Shown: one piece after another, positions 9,311 through 21,100 of the stretch
How the letters are laid out: each line of letters begins with the position of its first letter
How positions within the stretch are numbered: the first letter of the stretch is position 1
From: Adiantum capillus-veneris
Lineage: Eukaryota > Streptophyta > Polypodiopsida > Polypodiales > Pteridaceae
Direction: 5' to 3'
Assembly: GCA_014529385.2 (NCBI GenBank)
Contig: CM043966.1
Location: forward strand, 89,910,587 to 89,974,586
Length of the DNA: 64,000 nucleotides
Translations under genes and position numbers: made by a program
Notes under the pieces: model-generated
Databases searched by the model: none
What the model saw: the letters and a program-made list of their open reading frames with translations, nothing else
What the model was told of the DNA's origin: nothing

Positions 9311-10884
9311 TCAGTCCACAAAGGGGAGTAAGCCCAAAGCTTTGCGGAAAGCTTCAAGCTTCTCACGAGATAATGCCTTTGTGAAAAGATCTGCAAGGTT
9401 GTCTTGTTTTGGCATATAAGTCAAGCTGATCTCTCCTGTTGAGAGCCTCTCCTTGACATAGTGGTAATGCACCTCAATGTGCTCTGTGCGAGCATGAAAA
9501 ACTGGGTTCCTCGCAACTGCCAATGCGCTCTAACTGTCAGTGTAGATAGTGTTGGCAGTGTCATGTCTAACACCCAAATCAGCCATAAGGCGTCTGAGCC
9601 ATACACACTCAACCGTAGCTTGTGAGACTACCCTGTACTCAGTCTTACAACTAGAAGTGGCCACAGTAGGTTGCTTCTTGCTCAACCATGATATACAGGA
9701 ACTACCAAGCATGAAACAAAAACCACTTGTGGACACTCGCGTGTCAAAACAACCAGCCCAATCTGAGTCTGAAAAAGCATGTAAGTCTGGCGGCAATGAT
9801 CCCCCCTTGGGATAAAACAAGCCAAGATGTAAAGTGCCACTAAGGTAGCAAAAAATCCTCTTGAGACAACCTGCCAATGCTTAGACCCTGGGCTATGCAT
9901 AAATCTGCTAACCTGTGAGACTGCAAGCTGAATATCCGGCCTTGTGTTGCATACATAAATGAGGCAGCCAACATCAATTTGGTAAAGAGTGACATTAGCA
10001 GGATCACCAATATCATGTAGACTCAACTTCAAACCTGTTTCCATGGGAGTGGCAATAGGTTTGCAATCCTCAAGTCCAAACTTACATAGCAATGTCTCTA
10101 TGTAACTTTTTTGACACAAGGCAATACCACCATCACAATGGTTAAACTGTATACCCAAGTAATGATGCAACAGTCCCAAATCTTTCATTTTGAAAGTAGC
10201 ATTCAAATCAGCCTTAAATTCAGTAATATGTCTCTCATTTGGTCTAGTGATCAGCAAATCATCTACATAAATAACCACAGTGAGAAGCACATCACCCTCA
10301 CGCTTTACATACAATGTGCTTTCTATTGGACTGTTACGAAAGCCTTGTTTGACCAAATGAGTGTCAGCTTTCTCATACCAAGCACGAGGAGATTGCTTCA
10401 ACCCATACAAAGCCTTCTTACATCTACACACTTTGTCCTCTTGTCCTTTCTTGAAAAAACTGTGAGGCTGCGTTACATAAACTTCCTCAAATATGTCACC
10501 ATTCAAGAAAGTTGTAACAATGTCTGATTGATGTACATCCCAACCAAAATGAGTTGTATATGCACATAGAAAACGCACAATAGTCATATGACAAGTGGGA
10601 GCAAAAGTCTCTTCATAATCTATGCCTTTTTGTTGTGCATAACCCTTTGCAACAAGTCGAGCCTTATTGCGATCGATCTCACCATCTGGCTTGCGTTTCA
10701 ACTTGTAAACCCACTTCGTACGAATGGCCTTTTTTCCTGGAGGCAAATCACATACATTCCATGTGTCATTTTCTATAAGTGCATCATATTCTGATTGCAT
10801 GGCAGCCATCCATTTTTCTGAATTCTGTGCTTCATCAAAAGATAGAGGTTCCTCAACATCATGTAAGCTAGTGTTGGAGCCCAA
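9311..10884 (-). pseudogene. Ty1/copia reverse transcriptase and RNase H
   Basis: The 10884-9870 frame is a well-kept copia RT: WVYKLKRKPDGEIDRNKARL, VAKGYAQQKGIDYEETFAP, KALYGLKQSPRAWYEK and catalytic YVDDLLI, then HYLGIQF. The frame shifts near 9870 into the RNase H domain (FSDSDWAGCFDTR, SWLSKKQPTVATSS, IYTDS). A stop after IYTDS precedes the terminal block RTEHIEVHYHYVKERL and LADLFTKAL (9523-9311). The integrase half of the same polyprotein is at 33017-34131, separated by E3. The RT active site is intact but the polyprotein is broken. Confidence 0.9.
10867..10871. repeat. E3 target-site duplication, left copy
   Basis: GCTAG directly before the E3 5' LTR (TGTTGGAGCC...) matches GCTAG at 32963-32967 directly after the 3' LTR end (...CCCTGAAACA). 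Five bases is the normal size for Ty3/gypsy integrase. Removing E3 plus one copy rejoins the copia polyprotein. Confidence 0.9.
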
Positions 10885-11793
10885 CAGTTGTATAAATTCC
10901 CTTTGTAATGACTATCAAATTCCCTTCGTAATGCCAATGATGTCTACCATCTTTATCCAATTGTCCGGATTATGTATAGATTTATTAGTTGGCCGGGACG
11001 CAATGCGTGTCCATTTGTAATTATGACGAGTAGAACTCAATGAAAACCCCATGTACATTTTGAGCTAAGGTGACTAAAGTATAAAGGTCACCTTATAACC
11101 ATTTTTGAATAACATTTTGAATCATTAATTCTGTGTCGTACGAGTTTGAGAGAGAGAGAGAGAGTGTGTGTGATCTTATCCTCTTCGCTACGTGCATCTC
11201 ACTCACCGGATTCACGAAGCGACCACACCATCGCGGTAGCCTCTCCGAGAGCTATGCACCCACGCCACGCATTCGCATCTTCGAGCTGCTCGCAAGCGAT
11301 TTTCCCACGAGCTTGTTTTGCTTGTAAGTAGCACAAACGGTGTTTGTTTTCAACAATCAAGTACTTTATGGAACGAGGGCGAGATTAGCTACGCATAGAT
11401 TTTCATAGGCTTAGGTTTCGCATACTTTTAGGTTATGACCTGTGAGTCTATCACGACTGTATTTGAGGTAGTAAGGGTTATAATCTGGTGAGATTGGACT
11501 TATACGTAAGTGTATCCTAGTGAGGGGATGATGCTTAGCAAGTTTGAAGCGATTTCGAGTTCATTTGATGTGTAAACGGTGTTATGAGCGTTTAGGGATA
11601 GAGTGGGTTAGAGTTAACAAGGATTAGTCATTGATGAATCATAGAAGTGCGTATGTGTAGGTTGGTCTCAGCCTCTGATAAGCTAACGAGATTGCCTCCG
11701 TGCACCTACGGGTTAGTCGTGTCACCGGATGACAAGTATGTTGTCTGTGTCGTGCTTGTGAGCATGAACAGGGGAGTAGTTTGCCCTGAAACA
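10872..11793 (+). repeat. E3 5' LTR
   Basis: It begins TGTTGGAGCCC and ends CCCTGAAACA, giving the standard TG...CA ends. A TATA-like box (TATAAAGG) is at 11080-11086. Downstream of it is a short GA then GT microsatellite (about 11150-11172), which resembles the placement seen in the LTRs of E4 and E5. The last 96 bp are the only part present at the 3' end of the element. Confidence 0.88.
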
Positions 11794-11813
11794 TTGGCGT
11801 CGCTGCCGGGGAC
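11794..11813 (+). promoter_or_regulatory. E3 primer binding site
   Basis: TTGGCGTCGCTGCCGGGGAC lies directly after the LTR. It matches the pattern used by Athila-type elements primed by tRNA-Asp, with one apparent change (GCGTC in place of GCGCC, as found in E4). Confidence 0.85.
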
Positions 11814-12450
11814 ACAAGACCTTAACTAGGGAGATCTACGTCACTCGTGTAATGGTTAGCTTACTTTAGTTTCGACTAGAGAGAGCTTAAATTTTAAGAG
11901 AAGATCCAGGAGAGGATATCCTGTGGCCTAGTGGATAGCCAGGAAGCCTGTGACTTGCCGAGGGTCTACGACTAGTTAGAGTTAGTTAGGTAGGATTAGG
12001 TGGAGTTAGGATTTATGGTTTTGAGTTCTAAGTAATGTTTGTGTGCGAATAGTGTAGAAAAAATGTTGTAAAAACTCAAAACAAACAAAGAGAAGAAACA
12101 ACGAGGCTGCTTGTTTGCCTTGAAAGCAAAAACCCACACCATACACTCTTCAAGGGTGTGAATAGTGTAGGCATTTGGATTGATGATCCACCGCTTGAGA
12201 AAACGTTAAAATTGCGACAAAAACCAACAAGAAAAAAAAACAAGGGATTGCCATAGAAAACACTAAGTGAACCTAAAGAGGCCAAAAAGAGATATAACCA
12301 CTAGCCTTGGGTAAACTGATTGTGTCATGATGTACAACTGATATTCACAAGCTTAAGTTTGAATTGTCATCAAATTTGCATCACTTCAAGTGCATCTGAG
12401 CTGTGAAAATGCCATAGAAAAGTAAAAGTGCTTGAGTCCAAGGTCAAAAG
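11814..12450 (+). other. E3 untranslated leader, left part
   Basis: No coding potential is visible. This is the part of the E3 leader between the primer site and the E4 insertion; the leader resumes at 26435. Confidence 0.7.
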
Positions 12451-12455
12451 GAGTC
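12451..12455. repeat. E4 target-site duplication, left copy
   Basis: GAGTC precedes the E4 5' LTR and recurs at 26430-26434 directly after the 3' LTR. Confidence 0.92.
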
Positions 12456-12803
12456 TGTTAACCCTTACGGCTCACGGACACTCTATCACCTACGAGACGG
12501 ACGTTGTAACCTATGGTGGACATTGTATTATTTATTTGGTAGAGTCAGGTATCGGGCTTGTCGATCCAATAGAAAAAGGGTAAGAGTGATCGCCGATGAG
12601 AGGCGCACTCTAACTGGGACATTCAAGGGATTAGTTGGCTAAGCATGGGCGCCCAAGTGTGAATGGGGTGAGCTCATATAAAAGCCAACTAAACCTAAAA
12701 TTCACTCATTCTCTCATTTGTGCAATAGAAGAGTGCTCTTGCTCCATCTCCATCTCCATCTTCTTCTTCTTCACCTCCTTGTGTGTGTGTGTGTGTGTGT
12801 GTA

Positions 12804-12886
<83 letters not shown>

Positions 12887-13118
12887 TCGAGCATTGCGGC
12901 GGCACGACGGCGGTGAAGCGGTTGAGCGCGACGTAGCGGCGTCTCCTTCTTCTTCACGGTGAGGAATCCTCCACGGCAGGAGCATAGAGCGGTGAGTGAC
13001 ACACCATTGCCCTCTTTTGAGCTTACTAGTTAAGCTAGTTGTGTGCTTGGAGCCGTCTATGGCTCGCACACAGTGTTAGGCAAGGCGCTTGCTTCAACAG
13101 TGCGGCAAGGAGTGCACA
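12456..13118 (+). repeat. E4 5' LTR with promoter and microsatellite
   Basis: It begins TGTTAACCC and ends GGAGTGCACA. A clear TATAAAA box is at 12677-12683, with transcription probably starting about 30 bp later. A (GT)11 run (12781-12802) and a 77-bp GA run (12807-12883) lie in the transcribed part. The same site holds only 37 bp of GA in the 3' LTR, which accounts for most of the length difference (663 versus 613 bp). Confidence 0.95.
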
Positions 13119-13140
13119 TTTTTGGCGCCGCTGCCGGGGA
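13119..13140 (+). promoter_or_regulatory. E4 primer binding site
   Basis: After the LTR and a short T-rich spacer comes TGGCGCCGCTGCCGGGGA, the Athila/Tat-type primer binding site matching the 3' end of tRNA-Asp. Confidence 0.9.
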
Positions 13141-14190
13141 ATCGCCCTGCACTAAGCCCAAGAGGCACTTTGTGCTTCTCCTATGAGTTGTTTGTAGTAG
13201 GAGAGAAGAGGAAGAGGAAGAGGAATGAGTTATTTTTTTGCAAGTTGTTAATTTCTGTATTGTCTGCAAGTTCTGTGATTTCTGCATAATGTTGTGTTTT
13301 CTGTTTGCACACAGTCTTTGCACGGTTAGTAGTCGTTAGCTTGTTCGCAGTGAATGAATAAGTAGGAAGGCAGTTAGCAATTTCTGTTTGCACACAATCT
13401 GCACACAGTTTTCTTTCAAGGTTTGCCTGCACACAGTCTTTGCACAGTAAGATAGTGAGAGAGGAAGTAGGCGGACAGTTAGCCCACTGTCAGTAAGCAG
13501 TTAGCAGAGTGGTTAACAGATTAGTTAGTAGATTAGTTAGTGGTTAGCAGCACTGTTAGTAAGTAGATAAGGTAGTGAGTTGTCTGTGAGCTGTTGACAT
13601 AGAGGTTAGGTACGTGTTGACAGTGTGTGTGGCCAAGAAAGGGTCACCTAAACCGCGCGCGGTCGTGGCCTTTAAAAAAAAAATATATATATATATATAT
13701 TTAAGCGTGAGTGACTGGGGGGCTACACTAAAATTTTGATCGGGATCATTTCCCCAAGCCCAAGCCCAAGCCCAGGCCTCAATCCTCAGTCTTATGATAT
13801 ATACTAGACTCACTCTTATATATATACCCTACCCCCTCAAGAGGGAATGAGAGCATGTGGGGCAAGTCCTCCACTCTCCTCCCTTCTCTTCCCACTTGCA
13901 CCCTTAGACTTTCTAATTTGGGCCTAGTTCCCTACTAGAAATTGACGGTTTTAGGGATTCCGAGGGCATAAAGTGACCAAACGGAGGGCTGTAAAGCACG
14001 GCACGTCCCTCTGACCGAGACGCTCGTTTTGAACTATCATACGTTCTATTCTATAGCTGGGTCAGAAAAAAAGGACCAAAAAATCAAAAAATAAATAAAT
14101 AAGAAAAGACTTGGGTTGCAAAACACCCAAAATTACTAGGTGAGCAGCCTTCACGGGCACTCACTTACACTTCTAGGGGATCCAAGTCAT
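13141..14190 (+). other. E4 untranslated leader
   Basis: About 1 kb without a convincing gene. It contains recurring CACACAGTCTTTGCAC units (about 13307 and 13432), variations on GTTAGTAG/GTTAGCAG (13495-13560), an A run followed by AT repeats (13673-13701), and four CCCAAG-type hexamers near 13754-13775. E5 has a matching hexamer tract in its leader, so that part is conserved. Confidence 0.7.
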
Positions 14191-16478
14191 ATGAACCTAC
14201 GCTCTGGACGAGTGTTAGAGCACGAGCATATTGGTAGTGCCTCCATTTACACGGGCACCCATTATTCCTCCACCCTAGGTTCTCGACCTTCGGCCGGGAC
14301 TCAAGGTAGCGCGACCCAAGATCCTCATATCGCGTCTAGTGATTCTTCCTCTGACTACGAAGTCATGGAGGGGTATCCTACAACAAACCCTGATAGTTCA
14401 AGTCAAGACATGCATGCCATGGGCCCACGGCCCGGGTCCAGCGTGTTTAGCCGCTTAAAAGAGACCCTTAGTAGAGCTACTCGCTCCGAACATGCGGTTA
14501 ATGAAATAAATGAAGGGAGTGGGGAAGTAAATTCGTCATTCATGCCTAAAATAGACCTTATGCTTCTTGAGAGTGTGCATGTGAATGTTCCATCCACTGC
14601 ACCTCCTGATCCTTCAGGACTATCTCCCTCTGAGGTTTTACTACCCGATGGTAGGAGTCTTGCCGAAGTACAAGAGATCGAACGCTATATGCAAGCAACA
14701 AGGGAGAGGGAAATTGAGAACCTACGAAGGCTAGAACAAAGTCGATCCCTGAAAGCAAAGGCTCCTATGACAACAATCATGCCAGCCGAGCAACCGAGTG
14801 CTCCCAAGGTAGCAGTCACAGAGGGGCAAGCGATGGGGAGCAATAATGATTCCACTTCGAGGGAAACCTCAAGCACGCCAGGCCTAGATGGGATATTCCT
14901 AAACAAAAATTGGGAGTATGACCTACAAGCAGAAGCTTTAACTGATCGGTACACAGGACACACCTATCATGTGGGTTGGTTAGATGTTCTACAATCCACA
15001 TTGGGTGCTACTAGCATAGATGAGCAACAACAGAAAGTCTGTGATGTCCTCCATAGGATTGTCGAGTTAGAAAGACAGAACACAGGGATCAACATGCCTT
15101 CAACAGGCCTAATGAGATTCTTGGATACGAGAAAGGCCAACCAACCAACCCTATCACAAATGGAGACTCCCTCAGTGAGCCCCATTGATCCTCCATATGT
15201 TGTTTCGCCAGGAGCCTCAGTACAATCTGAGCCCACAAGTGGCAGCTTTACCTTCCCAGATCTAGCTCATCTTTCTCTTAATGACACTACGGCTACCATG
15301 CATATCCCAGTGGTGAGCATGACAAGAAGTACACCATGGAGTTCATTTGTTAATACTGCGCCGATGCCTAGTAGCACAGTGCCCCCAACTATACCTACAT
15401 GTATGTATCAATCATGTGCACCTGTCGTACCTCAGCCTCATGTAGCTCCTACACCTCCGATTATTCCAAGAGCTTACAATCCACAATGGCATTATCCAAG
15501 CTCTTATACAAGTGGAGTCATGCCATTTAATAATAACATGCCATATCAGGCACCCCCTATGCCTAGGGCCACGCCTGTAAACTTTGGACCACCGTCTGGT
15601 ACACCACCATACGAAATATGGGACCCAAGAGCCGTGCGTATGCCAAGGCCAAGGCCAACTCCCATCTCACATGTGGTTCCGGGAGCAAATACACCCATTA
15701 TACCTGCTCAAATAGGAGATTTGGCAGCATTTGCTCAAACTATCGATCGCTCTATTGCGAAAAACATGCGTAGTGCACCTGATAGAGATCCTAGGAGCAA
15801 GGCAGTTCAAGTAGCTAAGCTCACACAGAAATTCAGTGGAGACGGAGATGCTAGAAAGCATATGGAAGTCTTTGAACATGTGTGCGATTCCTTGGAAGAG
15901 CACAATAAACTACATAAGTGTAAGGCTTTGAGTTTGACCCTAAGCGGAAAGGCTGGAGATTGGTATAGAACCTTAAGAGTAGAAGAGAAAATGATCTACT
16001 CTACTCTTAGGAGACTGTTCTTAAAAGAATACATACGAGAGGGAGTACTTTGGGGTGTAGCCTCTCTGCTCCAGAAAGCCCAACGAGAAGAAGGTGAATC
16101 CGTGAGAGACCTAATTAGTCGCCTAAAGAATTTGAATTCTCGATGCAATCCAAACGAGCGATTCAACAACAACCAATTGCTGGATAGATTCATTAGGGGA
16201 CTATGACATGAAAGTATTTATAATGGCCTAGTCATTAGAGGTATCACTACTTGGGAAGCAGTCACCATGAATGCAATCCAATTGGAGGATAATTTAATGA
16301 TTGCAGGAGAAAGAGTGTCTGCCGAGCCGAAGTCTAGTAGCTCGCAAGCATCACGGCATGAGCCAATGAAGATAAAGCCAATCGTGAAAGAGTAAACGAT
16401 ATCTGAGATGACTTTGGCAGATCTCACCAAGGCCATCCAAGAAAGCTTAGGGGTAATCGTGCTCCACAAAACACTCAT
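14191..16478 (+). pseudogene. E4 Gag (matrix and capsid regions)
   Basis: The start is taken at ATG 14191, giving MNLRSGR, because the upstream open frame has only a GTG and E5 has the same LRSG motif near its start. The N-terminal half is Ser/Thr/Pro-rich and low in structure; a proline-rich region lies around 15350-15700. The capsid-like retrotransposon Gag domain covers about 15715-16300 (KAVQVAKLTQKFSGDGDARK, LTLSGKAGDWYRTLR, FLKEYIREGVLWG, GESVRDLISRLKNLNSRCNP). A TGA at 16204-16206 replaces an Arg codon present in E5. Another stop near 16393 and a frameshift near 16450 follow before the zinc-knuckle frame. Confidence 0.88.
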
Positions 16479-19013
16479 ATGTATCCAAGAAGGGAGCAGC
16501 AATGGTGCTCAATCTGCTTGGGCCCACATACTACAAGTGAATGCCCTACTTTCATAGTAAAGTTTAACGGGACTTGTAACGCGTGTGGTAGGTATGGCCA
16601 TCAAGCGAAGGATTGCCTAATGCTTAAACGCATCATGGAAAATAGACCGCCTATAGCTTGGGCAGACTCACCTCGAGTTCTTGCATTGATGCCTACCCCA
16701 CCCATGGAGCAACAGTTGCCATTACAGCACATGGTCCCTAGAACCCAAAATGTGGTCCAAACCACACCGTTGCCACCTCCAGTGCTAGGACCGCAACCCC
16801 CTCATCCAAGAGTTACACCTATGAACCAAATAGGTTGCGAGTCATCTAGTACTTATGTAGATTGCGAAGAGGACATAGACTCTAGTATCACCTATGGAGT
16901 CGACATGCTTGAGGAGTGTCCCATGTACTATATGGAAGACCATTGGGGACAAATCAAACCGGTATATCAAGCTACTGCGCTAGCAGCAAGAGGCCAAAAC
17001 ATTAATAGTTTTGCCAGGAGACCACCTCTTCAATGCTACGAATGTGGTGGACCACATCGAGTAGCTGAGTGCCCCATTAGAATGCAAAAGAATGCAGCAC
17101 TAATGCAAACAAGTCAAGGGAGTGCATTGGCAATGCCAATACTCACTTGTAATTATTGTGGCATAGATCATTTGATCGCACAGTGTCCTAACAATCCAAA
17201 CGCACCGAAAATCACACCATTGAACATAATAGAGATTGTTGATGGGACACCACCAACTATAAACATAGCACCAGTGAATTCACTCACACGGTCGATGCTC
17301 CAAAAGCAAAATTACATCCTCGAAGAGAGAGATGCTGCATCCATTGGCCGAGCGAGAAAGAAGAAAACACGAAGAAAGAAATCCCTTAATGCTTCTAGCT
17401 CAAAACCTAGTTCAAAGACTAACATAGGGACAGGAGAGGATCCCGTGTATATGAATGACCCTGAGGATGACTCAGATTCGATAGAGACCACGGAGACCAA
17501 AACTATTACTACAAAGGAAAAAGCCAGTGAGGAGGATCACGAGAGGGAATTACGACGAACACCAAAAGAGTATTCAAAGTTAAACCACCCAGTTGCGAAC
17601 CCCCAAGATAAGTCACGAGAGACAAAAAATGAGGATTGCAAGAGAAAGATTGGAACCTATCCAAACCCAACAGTGGAAATTGAACAAGTCCAACAACTAA
17701 GGGGTTTGGTGGAAGAAACTCAACGAACATTAGAACCTGAACCCAAACATATCCAGATGTCGGACACAGTGTTCCCCACACAAGTTCAACCTCACAAGAA
17801 CTACAGGCCATTAGCTATACCCAGTATCATTCGGGAAGAGAGTGAGGGTAGGACATCTGAAAGTGGACACACACCTTTCCTACTAGAGAGAATGTTTGGT
17901 GAGGGAATGCCCGACCCCCTTGAGGAAGTGGAGATTCCATCTTCACCATTCTCTTGTCAGGGTCCTATGTCCCACAAGATGCCATTAAATGTTGCCAAGC
18001 TTATGGATTTCATGTCTTCAGAAGTTAGAACCACCATCATGTCCAAACTATATAAAGACCCCGAGCTAGTCTCAGCTCTTCGAGCCTTCCTCAATGGAGA
18101 ATTACAGGCCGGATTACCACAGTTTGCACATATGAACAAACCTGACTCGGTAATGAATGATGAGGAACATTTAGCACCACCATCTGACCTAGCGGGACAT
18201 GAATCTGTAATTGAAATACCCGTTAACAAGTTGGGGCAATACTTTGAAGGTGATGAATCTAATGCTACTCTACCAATCACTACTAAAGGATTAACTGTAA
18301 AGGGGGTCCTTGACGGTGGTGCGGGAGTCAGCATGGTGACAAAGAGTTGTTGGGAGTCGATGGGGCGACCTCACCTTGAAGCCACAAGCGTAGTGGTAAA
18401 AATGGCTAATGGATCTATTGTTACGCCTATTGGAATGCTAAAGGATCTCAGGATCAAGTTCTTGGGACACAAGGTAAGGCAGACTTTCATTGTTATGGAT
18501 TTTTCCAAGCATCCTATGTCATTTGAGATGATCTTAGGGCGTCCATTCATGAGGGAAGCAAAAATGGTGCATGACTGGTCCAAAAACCACGTCTACTTAC
18601 AGTTCCAAGACTCTGTCATTCGAGTTGATCTTTTAAGTGGTCGAACGCATCCTCTAGGAAATAAATTCATCATTGATAATCGATCAGACACAACAATTCA
18701 CTCAGCTCCATTACAGTATTGTTACACGTGTAACGAAGATACGGATATTGGGGAGAACTCTCCTTATATGGATATCCTACCCGGAATGGCTGAGCCAGAC
18801 AATGTCGATTGGTTACACCTAGCGGCAACTATAGATACATGGGGAGCTAGAGGAACAACCTCGGTAACACCAGATGGGGAAGAGATACCACACATTGCAC
18901 CAGTAAACATGTTAGGTGTAGCGCATGTAACATCCGATGATAGGAAAGAGGCACACCTACCTGAGAGTGAAACCGATGATTCCTCAAAGGCTTCAGGCCA
19001 ATACACATCATAA
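16479..19013 (+). pseudogene. E4 nucleocapsid and upstream protease (PR1)
   Basis: An open stretch of about 844 codons. Four zinc knuckles come first: CSICLGPHTTSEC, CNACGRYGHQAKDC, CYECGGPHRVAEC and CNYCGIDHLIAQC. Three of them have C-x2-C-x3-H-x4-C spacing, one residue shorter than the usual knuckle. A long charged linker follows. The retropepsin fold is at about 18230-18600: TTKGLTVKGVLDGGAGVSMV, a flap-like KMANGSIVTPIG region and MILGRPFM. The active-site triplet is D-G-G (Asp codon 18312-18314) rather than D-S/T-G. The same change is in E5, so it is probably ancestral to this family. TAA at 19011-19013 ends the frame. Confidence 0.88.
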
Positions 19014-19763
19014 ATGGAATCTCAGGGAGAAATGGATTCAGAACCTGAAGAAACATCGAGTGAACCAAGTATAGAAACTGAACACTCAAGGCCTAGTACG
19101 ACCATCTATGGTAATTTATATGAGAGTGAAGAAGATACAAGCGAAGACCTATCAAGCGAGCCGAGTTCAAACATTTACCAAAATCAAAACCTTAACAAGA
19201 AACAAAGTTCATATAAGAGACGACGATATCGAGCAAATGTGAGAGCTAGGATAAACAAGGAAAGATCTATTGCAGAATGGCTTAGCTATCTAGGGGCATG
19301 TGATGCTCATCGAAAGCTAGTAGACAATTGGGGTGAACATCTCCAGAGTGTCATGTGGTGCAGCCCGCGACCCATTGACCTCGCTCAATTGGAGGTTACA
19401 GAGCCGAAATTGAGTCGGACTATAAGAAGACGTCAAAACCGAGAGTTAGCACAACAACAAAAGGAGGCAGAACAAAGGTCTCCGTCAGGAAAAGAGCCTG
19501 CTGACTTACATACGGCTCCTGAACATTTTAAATCTTATACCACGGGGGAGCGAAAGGTTGTGTATGCCAAAGCCCAACGAATACCTGCCAATGGAAGCAG
19601 TGGAGTCTATGATGGTCCAGCGGTAGTTAAAGAGATAGAATTAGCAGAACCAGGTGAGGAGTCTAAACCAGTCTTTATTGCTCAAGACCTTACCGAAACT
19701 GAAGAGGCTGTACTTAAGAAGCCTCAAGAAATACAAGGATATCTTTGCTTGGACATATCATGA
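19014..19763 (+). pseudogene. E4 protease-RT linker
   Basis: It is in frame with the protease segment, separated only by TAA 19011-19013. It is highly charged and Ser/Glu-rich at first (SEEDTSEDLSSEPSS) and then basic (RRRYRANVRARINKERS). From about 19260 a conserved-looking block EWLSYLGACDAHRKLVDNWG occurs. The end (QDLTETEEAVLKK) is the segment normally just upstream of gypsy RT. The frame then shifts into RT near 19700. No enzymatic motif is seen. Confidence 0.7.
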
Positions 19764-21100
19764 CATGAAGGGCGTTCCAGCTTCTGTGGTGCAACATACA
19801 ATTCCCATGATCAACACTGCTAAACCCGTCCAGCAACGACCATATCCAATGAATCCTAAGTACGCCAAAATTGTACAAGAGGAGATTGAAAAACATATCC
19901 AATGTGGATTCATATACCCTATTGAGCACTCAGAATGGGTTTCTCCAATAGTCATTGTGCCAAAAAAGAATGGGAAACTAAGAGTGTGTGTGGACCTCAA
20001 GAAAGTTAATGCAGCTACTAGGAGAGATCATTATCCCTTGCCATATTCAGAACATGTGCTTGAGAGAGTTGCGGGCAAGGAAGCTTATAGCTTTTTAGAT
20101 GGGTACTCTAGTTACAATCAAATCACAATTGCATTAGAGGACCAAGCTAAAACTGCTTTTATCACAGAGTTTGGAGCGTTTGCATTTCGTGTTATGGCTT
20201 TTGGCTTAACAAATGCCCCTGCTACATTCCATCGATTAATAAACACTGCGTTTAAAGAATTTCTAAGGGAGTTTCGTGAAGCTTTCCTAAACGACCTTTG
20301 TGTTTATTCCTCTTGGGAGAAGCATTTGTTATATCTACGAAAAATATTTGAAAGGTGCAGATTTTATCGCATCTCATTGAACCCTTTCAAATGCCAATTT
20401 TGGGTTAAGCATGGAGTCATTCTAGGGCATATAGTGTCCAAGAATGGGATATCCACAGATGAGAGTAAGATTAAAGCCATTGCCGATTTGCCACCACCTA
20501 CTAACTATAAAGGGGTTCAAAGATTTATGGGCCATGTTGGTTATTATCGAAGGTTTATTTTAAACTTTGCCGAGATAGCGCGTCCATTGTACAAGCTTCT
20601 TATCGAGTTTCACTGGACCGAAGAATGTCATCGATCTTATGAGTTATTAAAGAAGGCCCTAACAAGTGCTCCAATCTTGCGAACACCTGATTGGAATGTA
20701 CCTTTTCATGTGCATATTGATGCATCAAATTTTGCTATTGGGTGTGTTCTAACTCAACCAGGAGAACATAAATTGGACTACCCTATTAGCTTTGCAAGTC
20801 GCCAATTAAATGATGCCGAGATGAACTACACTACTACAGAGCGCGAAGGTCTAGCTATGATTTACGCAGTAAAGAAATTTCGCTATTACCTTCTTGCTAC
20901 CAAGTTTGTGTTTTATGTTGATCATCAAGCATTGCTATATTTGGTAAACAAGCCGTGTTCCACAGGTCGAATTACATGATGGTTGTTAATTCTTCTTGAG
21001 TTTGACTTCACCGTTGTTGTGAGGCCTGGGAGGAAACATGTCATGGCGGATCATTTATCTCGTATCCCTAATGGCGAAGCTCCTACGGGGGTTGATGATG
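19654..21100 (+). pseudogene. E4 reverse transcriptase and RNase H
   Basis: RT motifs run in order: [54 protein letters not shown], then the catalytic box. That box reads AFLNDLCVYSS, so the first Asp of the pair is Asn (codon AAC, 20290-20292) and the enzyme should be dead. GHIVSKNGISTDESKIKAI and FMGHVGYYRRFI follow. RNase H is at about 20690-21060 ([59 protein letters not shown]), with TGA at 20977-20979 interrupting it. RNase H leads directly into integrase with no additional archaeal-type RNase H visible. Confidence 0.92.

Noticed and set aside
12695-13069. Open frames of poly-Ser/Leu or poly-Arg/Glu through the GA and GT runs (also 26132-26380, 42119-42415, 49604-49923)
   Set aside because: These are translations of LTR microsatellites; dinucleotide repeats are open in several frames and have no protein meaning.
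14140-14190. Upstream extension of E4 Gag from a GTG
   Set aside because: GTG is not a normal plant start; ATG 14191 gives the MNLRSG start shared with E5 and E3.
19678-19767. Programmed frameshift between the E4 linker and RT
   Set aside because: The overlap could allow it, but there is no convincing slippery site, and the many other frame breaks in E4 make simple decay more likely.
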